Assembly: GCA_914767715.1 (NCBI GenBank)
Contig: OU612067.1
Location: 34,448,162-34,508,161, forward strand
DNA from: Membranipora membranacea
Taxonomy: Eukaryota; Bryozoa; Gymnolaemata; Cheilostomatida; Membraniporidae
DNA length: 60,000 nt
Direction of reading: 5' to 3'
Made by a program: the position numbers and the translations under genes. This document shows, in pieces, positions 23,344-36,134 of the stretch (positions are counted from its first letter, which is position 1; the number at the start of each line of letters is the position of its first letter). The notes below the pieces were generated by a model. The model ran no database searches. It saw only the letters and a list, made by a program, of their open reading frames with translations, and was not told the DNA's origin.

Positions 23344-26300
23344 ATGGCTGATGATGGAGAGCATAGTCTACCAGAACATCTGAGAGGACACAGCATGGAG
23401 GGAAAGTATGAGTATGAGCATGTCGATGAAGATACAGGTAAGTCATGAAAGCACACTGTAAGTAAATATGGATATGCATGCCTCATCATAAAGAATCGTT
23501 GTTCCTAATTTAAGTGACCCTTGTATGGCTATTTGCGGAGAAATCATGTCAGTCAACATTTAGTGTCACTAATTGGATCTAGCTTAATATCTGGCAGCAT
23601 CTATGTTACGCAATACCTATAGCAACCTTCGAGAACTCTGACAAGCTGTCTTACAAAACTTCACAAAGGGTTGACTGTCATTCTGCGCATGTGCAGCACG
23701 AGGCATGAGCTGGTCTCTGTAGATATAAGTCTCGGATTTCAAAAACCATATGATTGGCCATCTGCTCTGTTGGCTGCTCTTTCAAAAGCGTGCGGAATTA
23801 ATAGCGATCTTACAGTGTCAATGTTAGCCCCTGTTGATTGTCAATGCATACAAGGCAGTCTTATGATCTTATCCATAATGACACCCAGAACCTGAGCTAA
23901 CTTGTTGTATGTGTACATGATACTCACTCAGCCTTCTGACATCGCCTGTTACAATTGAAAGTAGCTTGCGAAGCAACCAAGGATGATGGATGCGTTACTG
24001 CACCAGTAGATAGGTCCCCACATGCTTGTCAGGGTCAGATGTGTTATCCTCATCTATGAATAAACAGCGGGTACACCAGCTCAATGAGCATAAATTAATG
24101 TACACTATGATTGGTGATTTTACAATCAAATTGGACAAATGTGCTTTATGTACATTTTTCTCATTTTGATTGATAAGCGAGTGGCAATTGACACATCAAT
24201 GTTATGCAATAACTAATTGAATCCACTCAGCACGACCATTGAGGTGTATATAAATGGAGGCCAAGGGCTGAGCAGATGACCATTTGTAAATATTTGTAGC
24301 TACACTTGGTAGGGCGCTGATAGGTAGAGCAACTCTCATAATTGGCACTGTGCAAACAAATTCACTTAGTAGATAAGCCAAGTTTAATCAAGTCACCCGA
24401 TGAGAGAGGTGCGAATCAGAAAGTGTGGGCCTGTTCTTTTAAATCTTCTCTTGTTGTTTGTTTTGCCAATGCAACAACAATTTCAGATTACACTGACTCT
24501 CCGCTGTTCAATTTGTCCTCTCTCATTGGTTGCTTCAATTTAACTTATCTTATTATATACAGTATAAACAAAAAGCACATAACACTGTACAACACTATTT
24601 TATCCACCGTGGCATGGAAGGCTAGATAGTGCCTTCCGATCAATGCAATATAAGTGAGCACAACCCTTTTGCAACAGTGGCTTACTTAATAAATATGTAA
24701 GTCTGTCATCCCTAAATGATAGCATTTGACTATCAATCAGAAATTCTTGCTTGTTAAGGTGGAATTGGAGACATTGCCAATAAAAAATGAGCAGTCAAAC
24801 AAGAAGAGATTACGACCGATACAGTTGAAAACAAAAAAACATGTACTGTAACCTAACTTTGAGATGCAAGACGAACAAAATATTGTTTTAGAATTTCTTA
24901 TTGTCTGGTTGTCTGATGAAAAAACAAGACAATCACAATAAATTATACCTAATAATGTGCGTAACCTATATTTGAATTTCTGCCATTAGCAGTGCTTTTT
25001 AAATCGAAACAATTTTAAATCAGTAACACACTGAGAATCTGTATTACTTGAGTCGTTCTTTAGTAGAACACTTGATCATAGAGTGGACTGTTAGATTTAC
25101 CCCTGATATTCATAAAGTCAACATTATTTTGCAGGGTTAGAGTGTCCATTGTTGGTTGGGAACTTTTTAGTAAAAACCTCAGTTGGTACATTTCGCCACC
25201 CTGCCTGGCTAGCTCCAGAGAAAGATCCTTACTCTATACTTGAGGAAGTCACAATGGATGAAGGAGATATACTGCTGGCCTCTGCTGTGAAAACTGGTAA
25301 CAGTAACCTTTCAACGTCAATAATCTGCTTACATATACGATACATGGCTTTGGCCAGCATCCAATTTTTCAAAAGTTTTATAATCTATCTAAAGCATTGA
25401 GCTGTGGGAAACAGCGTAAAGGTTTAAACTTACCCACAGAATTTGCAACCTCAGCGAACCAAGTTTTTATATACATATCAATCTTTTTAGGATCAGCTGA
25501 GGCTTATATGTTAGTAGTTTGACGTCATGCAAACCTCTCTGCACTCTGAGGTTGCAACCGCTGATCAAACCTCTGAGGATCAGCTGAGGCTACTGTCAGC
25601 ATATATGTAAACAATGGTGATGCAGACCCCTTATTTTGAAATTGCTAAGTGTGCTTCGACCATAAGACTCTTGTTCTCTAGCCTGAAATCCACCTCTTGG
25701 TACTTATTCTGAAAATGTATCTAAAGCCTGTATCATTTCTCCTCGGTTAAGGAAATCATGTGTGTGAGAGAATCCTCAGAATGCTCATCAGCGGGGAGGC
25801 TAAACACTTATCACAACCTTTCCATTGGATGGATATCATTCCCTACGACGTAATTCAGAAGAACAATAAAGACAAACGAAGAGTTATAAAGACTCACACC
25901 CAACTTGGGGATCTTCCAAAAACTTTCAGGTAGGACCTTTGTCCATTCCGTTTCTTTTTAACCAGATGCAGTAAGATGTCTTTCCGCATCACTCGTTGTG
26001 GATATCCAGTTTGAACTATGTCCTCCTTAACTTCCAAGATACAGTTAGACCTCTGGCTGGTTCTTATCTGATTGCCAGATAGAGGAGAACGACTGCCCTC
26101 AAACATCCCTACATTTCTAAATACACTATGGCTAAATTACCACAATAGGGTACCAATGCTTTTAATTTTTAAAAAAGAGTTGTTTGATGTAAATTGAAAT
26201 TATCAAAGACTGTAATGGCTGTTAGACTGTAATGCTGTAAAGACAGCACTGGTAGTGCTGTTAAGCACCATCTCTACAATCATTTTAGGAGGCCTGACAC

Positions 26301-27623
26301 AAAAGTTATCGCAACAATGCGAAACATGAAAGATGTTTTTGTGTCATTCTATCATCACTTTATGGGAACAGATTGGTCTAATGGCAGAAAGCAAAGCAGA
26401 CCCTGGGAGGAATGGTTCAAATATCAACTCTATGCTAAGACAGTTATGTAAATACAACAATAGGTATGGTTGACGCATATGGAGTTATGTGATGACGATG
26501 GAGAAAAAGTAGTAAACAACTGTATATGTATTAGGGAAAAATATTATGTATAAAAATCTATTCCTGTAAGCTGAATGTAGATTCGCTTGTATACGCCCTA
26601 ATCAACAGCCAAGTAATAACTTAGAGCCTAAGTTGGATTCAATTATGATCTCAATGAACTATTTATGTGCATTAAAAGGTCTGGAATTGGTCTTGGAATT
26701 TCCAATAAAGAATCATGGATTTTTCAACTCCAGAACGGTTCAGTTGGTGAATTTGTGCTAGAATTTTCTATTTTGTTACTCACATCCACTTGATTTCAAA
26801 ATGAGGCAACTACATATTGTGTTGATGTTTTCAGTGATGTGGGGGAGTGTGTTTGACTGGTATGCAGATGTTTGGGATAATCACAGAAGTAATCCAAACG
26901 TCCTCATTGTGTTTTATGAAGATATTATCACGGTAAGTGACAGCCATATGAGTCAGAACCCTTACAACCATGATTTACTTGTATGCACCCTTTGATCCCT
27001 AATACCCTATAATATATGATGTTGCATTTTCCAAATCTCTTCATTTATTCTCTGGAAACTCCGTCTTAGAGCTAGCTGATTATGACGGCTCATGATCAGA
27101 ATATTGTTACACTTCTGTGTGGATATCTGTACAGAGTTATCATGTTCATATAATTATCTTTCAGAAACCAGAGAAGGTTATCAGTATGATGTCTGAGCAT
27201 ATCGGACTGAATCATTCCTCAGAATTCATAGCAGAAGTAGCAGATGCTGTTCAGTTTGATAACATGAAGAAGGCCATTGCTAGCGACAAATATGAGATTA
27301 GAGATGACTATGGTCCTAATTTCTCATTCTGTAGAAAAGGTTAGCTGGTTAACTGTATCATATGAATGACAAGTCAATTTGAAGTATGGATTGACATTCT
27401 AGTTAAATTATTGTTAGGTAAACTTTAACTGGGTTGTAATATGTATGCTATTCAATCTATTTGTGTTTTGATGGCCAGATTTCCTGATATTTTAGGTCAG
27501 ATAGGAGACTGGAAGAATTATTTTACGGTCGCTCAAAATGAAGAATTCCATAGAGTATTCGACGAGTGGAATAAACAACGAAATGTACCATTTGTCCATG
27601 AGGATGTCAGGCAGTCAAAGTAG
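23344..27623 (+). CDS. Cytosolic sulfotransferase (SULT family), seven exons, 329 aa
   Basis: Cytosolic sulfotransferases move sulfate from PAPS to small hydroxyl or amine substrates. Coding exons: 23344-23437, 25135-25296, 25752-25929, 26289-26443, 26835-26932, 27165-27339 and 27496-27623. They join in frame to 330 codons with the stop; family members are usually 280-340 aa. Visible motifs: 5'-phosphosulfate loop SAVKTGN (Lys84; the usual PKSGTTW is altered), catalytic His134 in RVIKTHTQLGDLP, 3'-phosphate site RNMKDVFVSFYHHF (Arg156, Ser164), WGSVFDW (SULT YGSWFDH), and RKGQIGDWKNYF at 286-297. The start is the only ATG fitting the phase-1 first intron. All junctions are GT-AG except the end of exon 4: the frame needs a cut at ACAG|TTATG (26443), where GT is absent. 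AATAAA lies at 27994. The substrate cannot be read from the sequence. It is either a working gene with a sequencing error or unusual splice site, or a very young pseudogene. Confidence 0.93.
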
Positions 27624-30113
27624 ACAGAGTAGACAGTTGAGCTTAAATCTGGCTATAAAATGTACTGTGACAGCATAATACTTAAGATAATTTCCCCACA
27701 ATGGAAACTCTGTTGCTGATTATCGTGATTTGAAATAACCATTACTTTCATCCATATAAATGGGCTGATTTTATGAGTATTCAAACATATAATTAATAAT
27801 CCAACGGTTTAGAACATTTTTCAAGAATATACCCACCACTTGTGTCGGAGCTGTCGTATACCTTGTCAAACTCTGTAGCAAAAAGATATTGAGCTGTAAA
27901 ATATACCAGGACAAGTAAAATGCATTAATCTTACTTGAGATTCGGAAACTTTCATTTTGTAGTTGATAAAAGCATTAATATGAATTGAATGTTAATAAAG
28001 AATATTTCGGGCTAGAATCAGAATTGTCTTTTCTTATTTATAAAGAAGAAAACCTACTTAATTATCCCATCTCTAAATAAATATTTTTATTTTGAATATG
28101 TAAAAAGATTGAGCTTCCTTGGGGTCTATTCTGAGGAGCATTGTTTATGGAAATCTCATATTTATCATCAGAATATATCCCTTAGAACTGCAGCCTCACC
28201 GACATATTTCTAATATCAGTCAAATTAAGTTCTATAAATATTCAAAAACTTATTCCAGCTGGCCTAGGCAAGCTTTTCAAGACAGGCCAACTACATTTTA
28301 CATTATTTTTTATTGCAGCTTCTTTTACGGCAATTTAGTTTTGCGTCTAGACCGGCTGCAACACCATCAAAGCTTTCGCACAGGGGCCATAACACCATAT
28401 TATTTTGTTTCGTCAGACAGAAAAACAGCAAAAGACCATCAAATATCATTCTATAAAATGAGATTCCTGCCTGTGGTAGGCTAGGATACTTGGCAATGGA
28501 ATGATTCCACCATCACCAAACTAGAATGGTTCATTCCTTGTCTAGAAGTGATGTCGCCAACCAACATGATCACATCATCGATGATTTAGGTTTAAAGCTA
28601 TAGTAGCATTTTTGACCTTATACATGGGTAAAAAGGATTGCGAATCACATGCCGATTAACATTTTTGTTAAAGGTTTTCTCCGATTTCAGAAAAACTATG
28701 CTCTGGATATCAAGCATCTTATACAGATTTATATGTCATGGAGTGGTAAAAAGTGGACAACATTAGCGGTTATGTTAATAGTTTAAAATGCGACCATGGG
28801 CCATTTAAAAGTTACCACAGTGCTCTTAATTAGCCTGAAACCTTCAATATGATAACAAATATGGGGAGGAGCAAATTCAGTTTTAATGAATCTTTAGCAT
28901 CTGGTTCGAATAGAAATTTATTTTATTTAATGTTGAATATGGTGTTGCACTAGATGGAACACAGTAGATCTGATGGAGAGCAAGTCAACTTGCTGTGATT
29001 TCGTCAACAATTTTCAGGTAAGTAATCCATCACTATTGGTATTGATGTGGAAGTTTAGAATGATAATGAAAGTGATGTGGACTGTCTGGTGAGAAATGAA
29101 AGATTTTTGTGATTAAAGGAAAAGCTATGCTATTTTTTTATGCCCTGGTAAAAATATTGGGATTCTTTTTAGTTATTCTCTTGTTAGTTATCAATGTCAA
29201 TCATTGTGTTTGTGTGAATTTTCTGCCTGTTCATGTACATCTGTCATTAGATGATGTCAGTTTTTGGCTGTGTGCCTTGCATTGGTTTGAAAATACTTTT
29301 TTCTCTTTGGATACTGTTATGACTCTGTCCGTTCATACCCTTAAAATTCTTTTAATTGCAGGATAAGTATTGGTAGTATGATCTTTTATCCCAAATAGAC
29401 ATTTCCTTCATCAACGCTTAGATGTGAATTGTATAAGAATCAAAGTTAGATTTGCTAGCATCAATGAAAGGGAATTGCTCAACTGCCTAACCAGTAAACA
29501 TGTCTGTCCGTTCGCAACCAAAAGACGAACATGCATAGGTAGTTGAACGGGATGAAGACCCTCTGATCAACTATCAGTGGATTCCTTGTGCAAGAGCTAC
29601 TACCTCAAACTCAACAACATCCAAATTCACAGAGCTCCTAACACTGCAGTGTATACTACCTTTTCAGTTTGAGGATATGTAAGTGAATGATCATTATCAG
29701 GGAAGAATAACACAAAATGTAAACCTCATCCATAATTCATATCCTTTATATGTCACAAGGTTCCTAATCACCTCAACAACGAGAAAACTGTCAGGAAATC
29801 TATTTCCCTAAAGTTACTTAAAAATAATATAATGAATCTGTAAAACATTTTATTGAACCCTATTTGAACTTATCTAGATGACTCTAGAGTTCAGAATTCA
29901 GATTAGAGGCGATCCTTTTCCTCATCACACACTTAACTAGAGTGGACAGGTAAATTAATCTATCTCCATCTGTACCAAGTCAAGACAATGTTACACAAAA
30001 TCAAAAATGGAAAAATCTAGTCAAACCTGCCAATTATGTTAATGTAGTAATATTGCCAGTTTTAATTTGATGATGCAATTCAATTAATTAAACTTTCCAA
30101 CCTGAGCAGAGAA
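27624..30113. other. No recognisable gene after the SULT 3' end
   Basis: The first ~375 bases are the likely SULT 3' UTR up to AATAAA at 27994-27999. The open frames at 28119-28484 (121 codons) and 29109-29366 lack any family motif, a clear start context or splice structure. I treat them as chance. Confidence 0.55.
27994..27999 (+). promoter_or_regulatory. Putative polyadenylation signal of the SULT gene
   Basis: A canonical AATAAA 371 bases after the SULT stop codon. I have not found an earlier one between the stop and this point. Confidence 0.5.
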
Positions 30114-30120
30114 TATAAAA
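30114..30120 (+). promoter_or_regulatory. TATA box of the SVWC gene at 30193
   Basis: TATAAAA lies 79 bases upstream of the ATG. A start of transcription about 30 bases later would leave a 5' UTR of roughly 45-50 bases. Confidence 0.7.
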
Positions 30121-30192
30121 GTGAGGGTATTTCAGTGTGAAGATCAGAGTCTGTGATTGAGGAGTCTTAGTGAGGACACATTATCAGTGAAC

Positions 30193-30956
30193 ATGAGAGT
30201 AATTATACTGAGCCTGTGTATCGTGTCAGCTGTTATCAGCCTGACACGAGCTGTGACAACATATGAGCATAGAGGAGGTGAGATCAATATTTACTGCTTA
30301 ATATAATATAATTTCTTGCAGTTCTTAAATCTTATTGTAAACCTGATTCTGTGCTCTTACATCTAAGCATTTCCTCTTTGATCCCTGTTCCATGTTATTG
30401 CTGGTTAACGTATATATATGACATGTGTTGCTTCACTACAGGCAGCCAGGATGGATGCAATAATCTGATTGATAATTGAATTTCTCTTTATTTAAGAGTG
30501 CTATAATGGATTTTATGAGCCATTTTTCTACTGGGATACATGCACTAATGTGTGGTGCGGACTTCACCCAACGGACCTAGCGAGGGTAGAAAGGTAAGAC
30601 TGGTAATACTGTAATAAACATCCTAGCTAAGATTAATGTTCTAGCCATTAAACTAGAGTAGTTGAGCTTGAGACAGGCTGACTTGACACACAAATTTTTT
30701 GTCATCGTTAAATGATTAAATCATTATCTAATGGTGTGAAATCACATTCTCAAATAAACGGTGTTAATAATAATCGTTTGTCTATCATGGCTTTCAATAT
30801 TTTTTTATTTGTTATTGTTGAAGTTGTTGATATTATCAAAAGAAAAGGTGTCCACCTCATTCTCCTACTACAGACATATACTGCATAGAAACTCGAGTCT
30901 TCGGCCCTGACAAATTTTACCCAGAATGCTGTGAATACGCTATTGGCTGTGCTTAA
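30193..30956 (+). CDS. Secreted single-domain von Willebrand C (SVWC)-type peptide, 96 aa
   Basis: Three coding exons: 30193-30277 (85 nt, phase 1), 30497-30593 (97 nt, phase 2) and 30848-30956, giving 96 codons plus stop. Exon 1 encodes a signal peptide (MRVIILSLCIVSAVISLTRA). The mature part has eight cysteines in the SVWC order: ECYNG, DTCTNVWCG, RCPP, DIYC, a double Cys in YPECCEY, and GC at the end. SVWC proteins are small secreted peptides best known in arthropods and molluscs, where some respond to infection or nutrition; that role is not shown here. The exon 3 acceptor is AAAAG|GTGTCC. The later CTACTACAG would break the frame and lose RCPP. A TATA box and a possible AATAAA (31088-31093) frame the gene. 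The paralogue at 50947 has the same exon layout. Family assignment is good; function is unknown. Confidence 0.88.
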
Positions 30957-31093
30957 TATATCACAACTAGGATCACAACTAGTAACACCAGAACAGCTGA
31001 GTGGATCATTCTGCAAAGGATCCTTCTAAATGTCTGGTCTGTGTGCTTGTATTATCTTTAAGCAGTCTAGCTCCATATCCCATTCTCCAAACA

Positions 31094-34000
31094 ATAAAAT
31101 CATGATTAATCATAGTCTTGTTTGTTATTTTGTTGTTACTAGCACTCAAAATCATTGCACAGAACTTGAAATACTGCAGTGAATAATATGTAAGGAAAAG
31201 AGGGTCAATACACATTCAATGCACCTGATAAAATAACATGTTAGCTTAGGTGAAGTGGTTATATCGCAGTAAAACATTTTATCTAAGGTGATAATTACCC
31301 AATAAAGTCCTGTTTATTAAATTCTGCATAATTATATTGTGTAATAAGCATTAGCCAAGTTTCAAGTCCAAATCTGCAATAATAAATGATGCATCTCGGA
31401 TTTTATTGCAGAATAAAGCTCAATATATCATTAACCATATGTTACAGTTTGTCTGTTTAGTTCCTAGAAACAGCTGCAGGCAACTGTTTTTACAGGTCAA
31501 CAAAATATTATGTTGTTTGGCCTTTGGAAATTGGCCTTGCTATGCTGCAGCATAGCCTGGTCTATCCTGGTCTTTCGGGAATTTTTTCTCGTATCACTTT
31601 GTCTCCACTCAGGAACAAAAACATACCTTTTTTTGTGGCCGACTCAGATTTTCGTTAGAATATCATTCCTTTCTTAGAAACATCAAAGTAATGTCATGAT
31701 TTTCAACAACTGAGGTGTGGTTGTGATTGCGCTACTGCATAGTGATTTCATATTCCCTGTTTAGCCTTTAACAATCAAGGAAGCATTGTACATTGTCAAA
31801 CAGCAGCCTTGAATACTATATTTCAAACTGCCTTCAAACTATTGATTGCCTAACCAGCTGAGAATATCAGAGCGTAAATTGAAAATGACAAAGCTAAGAA
31901 AATGCAACTAGAAATATTCTTTACACTCTCATCTTATCACACTCAGTTGAAGTCTACACTGTCAGTGATCAGCATATGGGTAGTGACAACACCGCTGAAC
32001 CACTGAACAAAAGTACTGTGTAGACAATGCTAGTAACTTATCCACCATTTTCTCCGGTCAAACCAAAGATCACATTAGTCGGGTAACTCAAACCGAACTA
32101 AAATTTAACCAAAAATGACAGTTTTCCTAGGGACTCTCCTCTGGCTATTATACATACACACATTGACAACCTGGCCTTTCCGCCCATCAGTACTATGTAG
32201 TATCTATATAAAGCAATGTTTGAGTACATGTTTGTAGTTGTAGCAAATTTACTCATGTGGGAAATGGCAGACTTCTCTGTGGGATATAAATTGCTTATCC
32301 CAGGCAAAGATTCACCCTGTCACAGCTATTTTTGGTGGATCAGGTGATGTTCTATAATTATCCTTTTTTGAGATCTTGCTTGTTTCCCAAACAACCTATC
32401 GGTAACAGTATCATTGTAGTGATGGAGACATAGTGGTAAATGATAATTGCCATTGGCCGATTAGTGCCAGTTCAGTTTTGGCAGCTTGCTGCACACCCAT
32501 GATTAGGAGGTCTTCTATGGCCTCACCTTTAGGATGCATTCTAGTTTTCTAGGATGTATCACATTCTCAGTATGAGGATTTAGGGCACCTTGCGTCCCTC
32601 TTTAGGGGCAGCCCAATCTTCTGTTTCTTACTAAACAGCAATGTAAAGCACTCCTGACTTCACACTAGTGAAGCAGTCTCAGCCTCATAGGGCTGTGCTG
32701 ATCACAGCGACCATACTTCTTGTATTTTCAAGACTATGTACAGTGCAAATCTGATGGTACTACAGAAATTTGAAGACTTGCATCGGCATGAGCTTCTAGC
32801 ATTCAAAAAAGCTCCAACATTACTCCTAATAAAGAAAATGTCTACTTAAAATACCATTTTCATTGCATAGAAATCAAGGGGTGACCCCGAGACTACTACA
32901 TGGTTAACACATTGCTATATCGGTGCTACATCGGGGTTAACATGTTGTAGCTATGTGTTCAATTGGTTGCACAACCCCGTGATAAAAGGGACCGTTTTCC
33001 TACCAGCACACCAGGTGATATCAAATGTCATGATATGTTGTAGTATTGACGGTATGATGTTAGTTTGTTTGTAAGATCCTGCTGAAGCATTATCAACAAA
33101 AAAGCTGCATATTAAATAAAGATAAGATATATTAATTCGCATCAGACAAGCAGAGCAACAGGTCCGAGTTTACAAACCGCAAAAATCAATTATTGTATCC
33201 CTATTGGACAATGAGTAGCATCCTAGTAGACCAAATTTACCAAGCGTTTTTCAGGTTCACAGGATAAATACCTCTCAGGAACAAAAAATGGGAATGGGCT
33301 GACAAAATGACCTAATACAAGACTTGTCAGAGGCACATGAAAATAATAATCAATTAAAACAGAAATGAAATACCAACACACCCTGCACCTAAACCTCAGG
33401 GGGAGGGAATTCATTGCCTTGTTTAACAAGCAGATATATGATCAGCAGCTGAATAGAAGTTAAGTCACAATTAAGTCAATAAAAGCTCAGTATAATCAAG
33501 GAGTCAGGAGGAGTCTAACTAATTTATAAACTAATTCCTCACTAGCCACTTCACTGTACATTATAATACTGTCAGGACATGGCTGACGGGTCAACCTTGG
33601 GTCACCACACAAACAGAAAATCTCAATTCAAGTATTATCACTTTTATACATAACAAATATTTGATTTATCACACTTACACACTGCACTGGTAATACTTAC
33701 TGCTGTTGTAGGAAGCAGTTGCCATTCTTCACTCTTTCCATGGCATTTAGTGTCATCAATGAACTCCCTTCATTGGTGAGATGGAAGCAATGTAGATGCT
33801 AATATTATTAAGCTGATAAATTGTTGCAGAAAGCTAGTTTCAATGTCTGTTGTAGGCGGGATGGAGGGAACCTACCCACCCAAACATATGCCCCAGCAAG
33901 ATAGAGCAATACTGCACCACTTATTGGCTGGCTCCCAAGTCTCCAAAGGGTCAACAATATCGTAATTCACTTAAAACACCAAATATTGTTTTCAAAAATA

Positions 34001-34474
34001 CTTGATTTTTATTTTTTTCCTTTTATCCACATTATTTCAGCTGAGATTTAGATCAGTAAGCCTAAGGACAATCTCATTCATGAGCAAAAGTTGTTTTTGT
34101 CTGTGTTGTTGCACTTTGAAGTCATTGAAGCCATATCCAGAAAAACTTCTTGTTCACTATCATGTTCATGCAGTAGAAATTTGCCTCCAACAGGGTTATG
34201 TCAAATCTGATGATATTCAAATTACTTAGAAAAAAACCTAAAATGCACGAATAAACAGATACAAAGGGTTGAGATTTTTAGCTTGTTGTTCAGCTTACTG
34301 GTGTGATGTTCAAAAGGTTGCCCCTTTAATTTATTCACTTAGAGAGAAAACTACTATAAAACGCATATGCCCACTCTCGCTGTTTTATTCAGTATAGTTA
34401 GGTTATGCAACCCACCAGTGGTCCCTAGTTAGTATAAACATAATCGTCAATGCCTGACATTTCACAATTTGTTG
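31094..34474. other. No recognisable gene
   Basis: About 3.4 kb with only short, motif-free open frames on both strands. No exon 1 or exon 2 for the broken SVWC exon 3 at 35960 could be found here. Confidence 0.5.
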
Positions 34475-34482
34475 GTTTAGAT

Positions 34483-35337
34483 CAGCTGTGGGCAACCTGC
34501 GGCCTTTTTGCCAGTGCGGCCTAATGGGTTACCTTTTGCGGCCTAATTGTGGCCTTATGCCTTAAGAAAGTTTTTACACATCAATTTTGATTCCTCTTTT
34601 GTTATGTGGAGAACCAATTATGCATAGCGCTCTGTAAGTACAAGATATTTCAAAATTGTGGCCATTCTGTACTATGCATAGCAAAGCTTCCCCAGGCACT
34701 CTGCACAAAATCATCATAACTGTGGTACTGGAGCCAATGACTTTCTCAAGATTTCTTCTTTCGAAGTAACACAAAACTAAAATGACAAAGTTCTCTAACA
34801 TAATAGTGAGTAGTATTTTTTTGCAAAACCGTCATTTTGGACGAAAGGCAGATTTGTATAAAAAAGTCTCTTTCTTACAAGTGATCCTGCATTATGGCTG
34901 AATGTTCCATATTGCCTTTCATTTCACAACCATTTGCACAACATTTCCCCTTGCAGGAGGGTGGGCGCTGTAAGATGATAATATGGCAGGGCTCAAATTT
35001 TTTTTTCGCTGCGCGAAAACACTTTCTTCTTCATCGCAACTGTTCTGTTGTGAACATTTTACCATTTAAACTGCTGGGAGGGCGCTATAGCACCCATCCC
35101 ACAATCACCCTGACCTGACGTCACAAAACTCCAGAAGAATCATAGATATTTCTGCTGAGTTGATTGTTCTTGCAACATGCTGGAGTCTTTACACAAATCT
35201 GTTTTAGTATTTACAAAATAGGAAGTGCCAAAATTGTTACTCCAGTTCCAGATTTATCTCTGAAAGATATGTTGCGGCCTTTTGAGTTGGGACTGTGTAA
35301 AATGTGGCCTTTTTCAAGAAAAGGTTGCCCAGCCATG
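34483..35337. mobile_element. Non-autonomous hAT transposon, 855 bp, with 8-bp target duplication
   Basis: The ends are imperfect terminal inverted repeats: CAGCTGTGGGCAACC at the left, and at the right the complement of CATGGCTGGGCAACC. The CA(G/T)..GTGGGCAA-type start followed by GCGGCC and GGCCTT words is typical of hAT elements. The element is flanked by perfect 8-bp direct repeats GTTTAGAT (34475-34482 and 35338-35345), the hAT target-site length. Its ORFs (75 codons at most) show no transposase motif, so it would need an enzyme supplied from elsewhere. Confidence 0.9.
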
Positions 35338-35345
35338 GTTTAGAT

Positions 35346-35959
35346 GATCGATGTTTGACACATTGTGATTGATAGGGCGATTAGCAAGACACTATCTTGA
35401 GCGACCATAAATCTGTTGTCATAATCGTGTACAGTTTCAATTCTGTCATTTCCCAAATAATCTCACTATGAAGTCATTGTTCACATTTTTGATTGGGCTA
35501 ACTTACTTGGGATTCCCAAGATTTTTCACAAGCATAACACACAGGATACACAACTCTCATGGACAAATTATCATAATATTAATTCCAATGCAGACAGGCC
35601 ATTTATGTGTATACCTATAAATTGATCATGACACATTATGGTTAAAGGCTTGGCTAAGCACATGATCCCTATAATTCAGCACTCTTTTTTCCTAGTGTAA
35701 TTCAATCCAGTACATTACACTTATTTTAGGAGGAACAAAAATACATACTTACAACAGGAATAATTTCCCATTCTTGAAGACCACCCAAATACCGAAGCAT
35801 TTTTTAGTCAGGCATCTGATATAACTTTACGATAAGTTACTGCCTGACGATAACATGCATTGGTCTTTGGCTAGTCTTTAGGGCATTGATTACATGGTTT
35901 TCATCACTTACCCTTAAACTGATAATATTATATATAACCATCATTGTTGTTTCATATAG
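35346..35959. other. No recognisable gene
   Basis: Spacer between the hAT element and the broken SVWC exon. No exon 1 or 2 of that copy is visible here. Confidence 0.5.
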
Positions 35960-36134
35960 GTGTCCACCTCATACACCCAATACTGACATATACTGCATGC
36001 TATTAAAAAACACAGATATCACAACTAGTAACACCTTAAATATTCATAACGCAAAAAATGTTAAAATACTTAACTATGATCTGATCCTTGATATATGCTT
36101 TGATTTTTTCCATTTTTCAAACATTATACTGTAA
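35960..36134 (+). pseudogene. Internally deleted SVWC exon 3
   Basis: After an acceptor (TTTCATATAG) the sequence reads RCPPHTPNTDIYC, the start of SVWC exon 3 as in the gene at 30193. About 50 bases are then missing: the join runs from TACTGCAT directly to GCTATT, which in the intact gene lie on either side of the segment encoding ETRVFGPDKFYPECCEY. After the join both copies share ATCACAACTAGTAACACC, which is 3' UTR in the intact gene. The double cysteine is lost and the frame runs on into former UTR to a TAA at 36134. No matching exon 1 or 2 was found. Confidence 0.85.

Noticed and set aside
28119-28484. 121-codon open frame
   Set aside because: No family motif, signal peptide or splice context; composition fits chance in AT-rich DNA.
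33700-35790. Two similar minus-strand pieces with AAGAATGG and a TAAGTAT donor (33710-33790, 35735-35790) as exons
   Set aside because: Similarity is short and the reading frames share no conserved residues.
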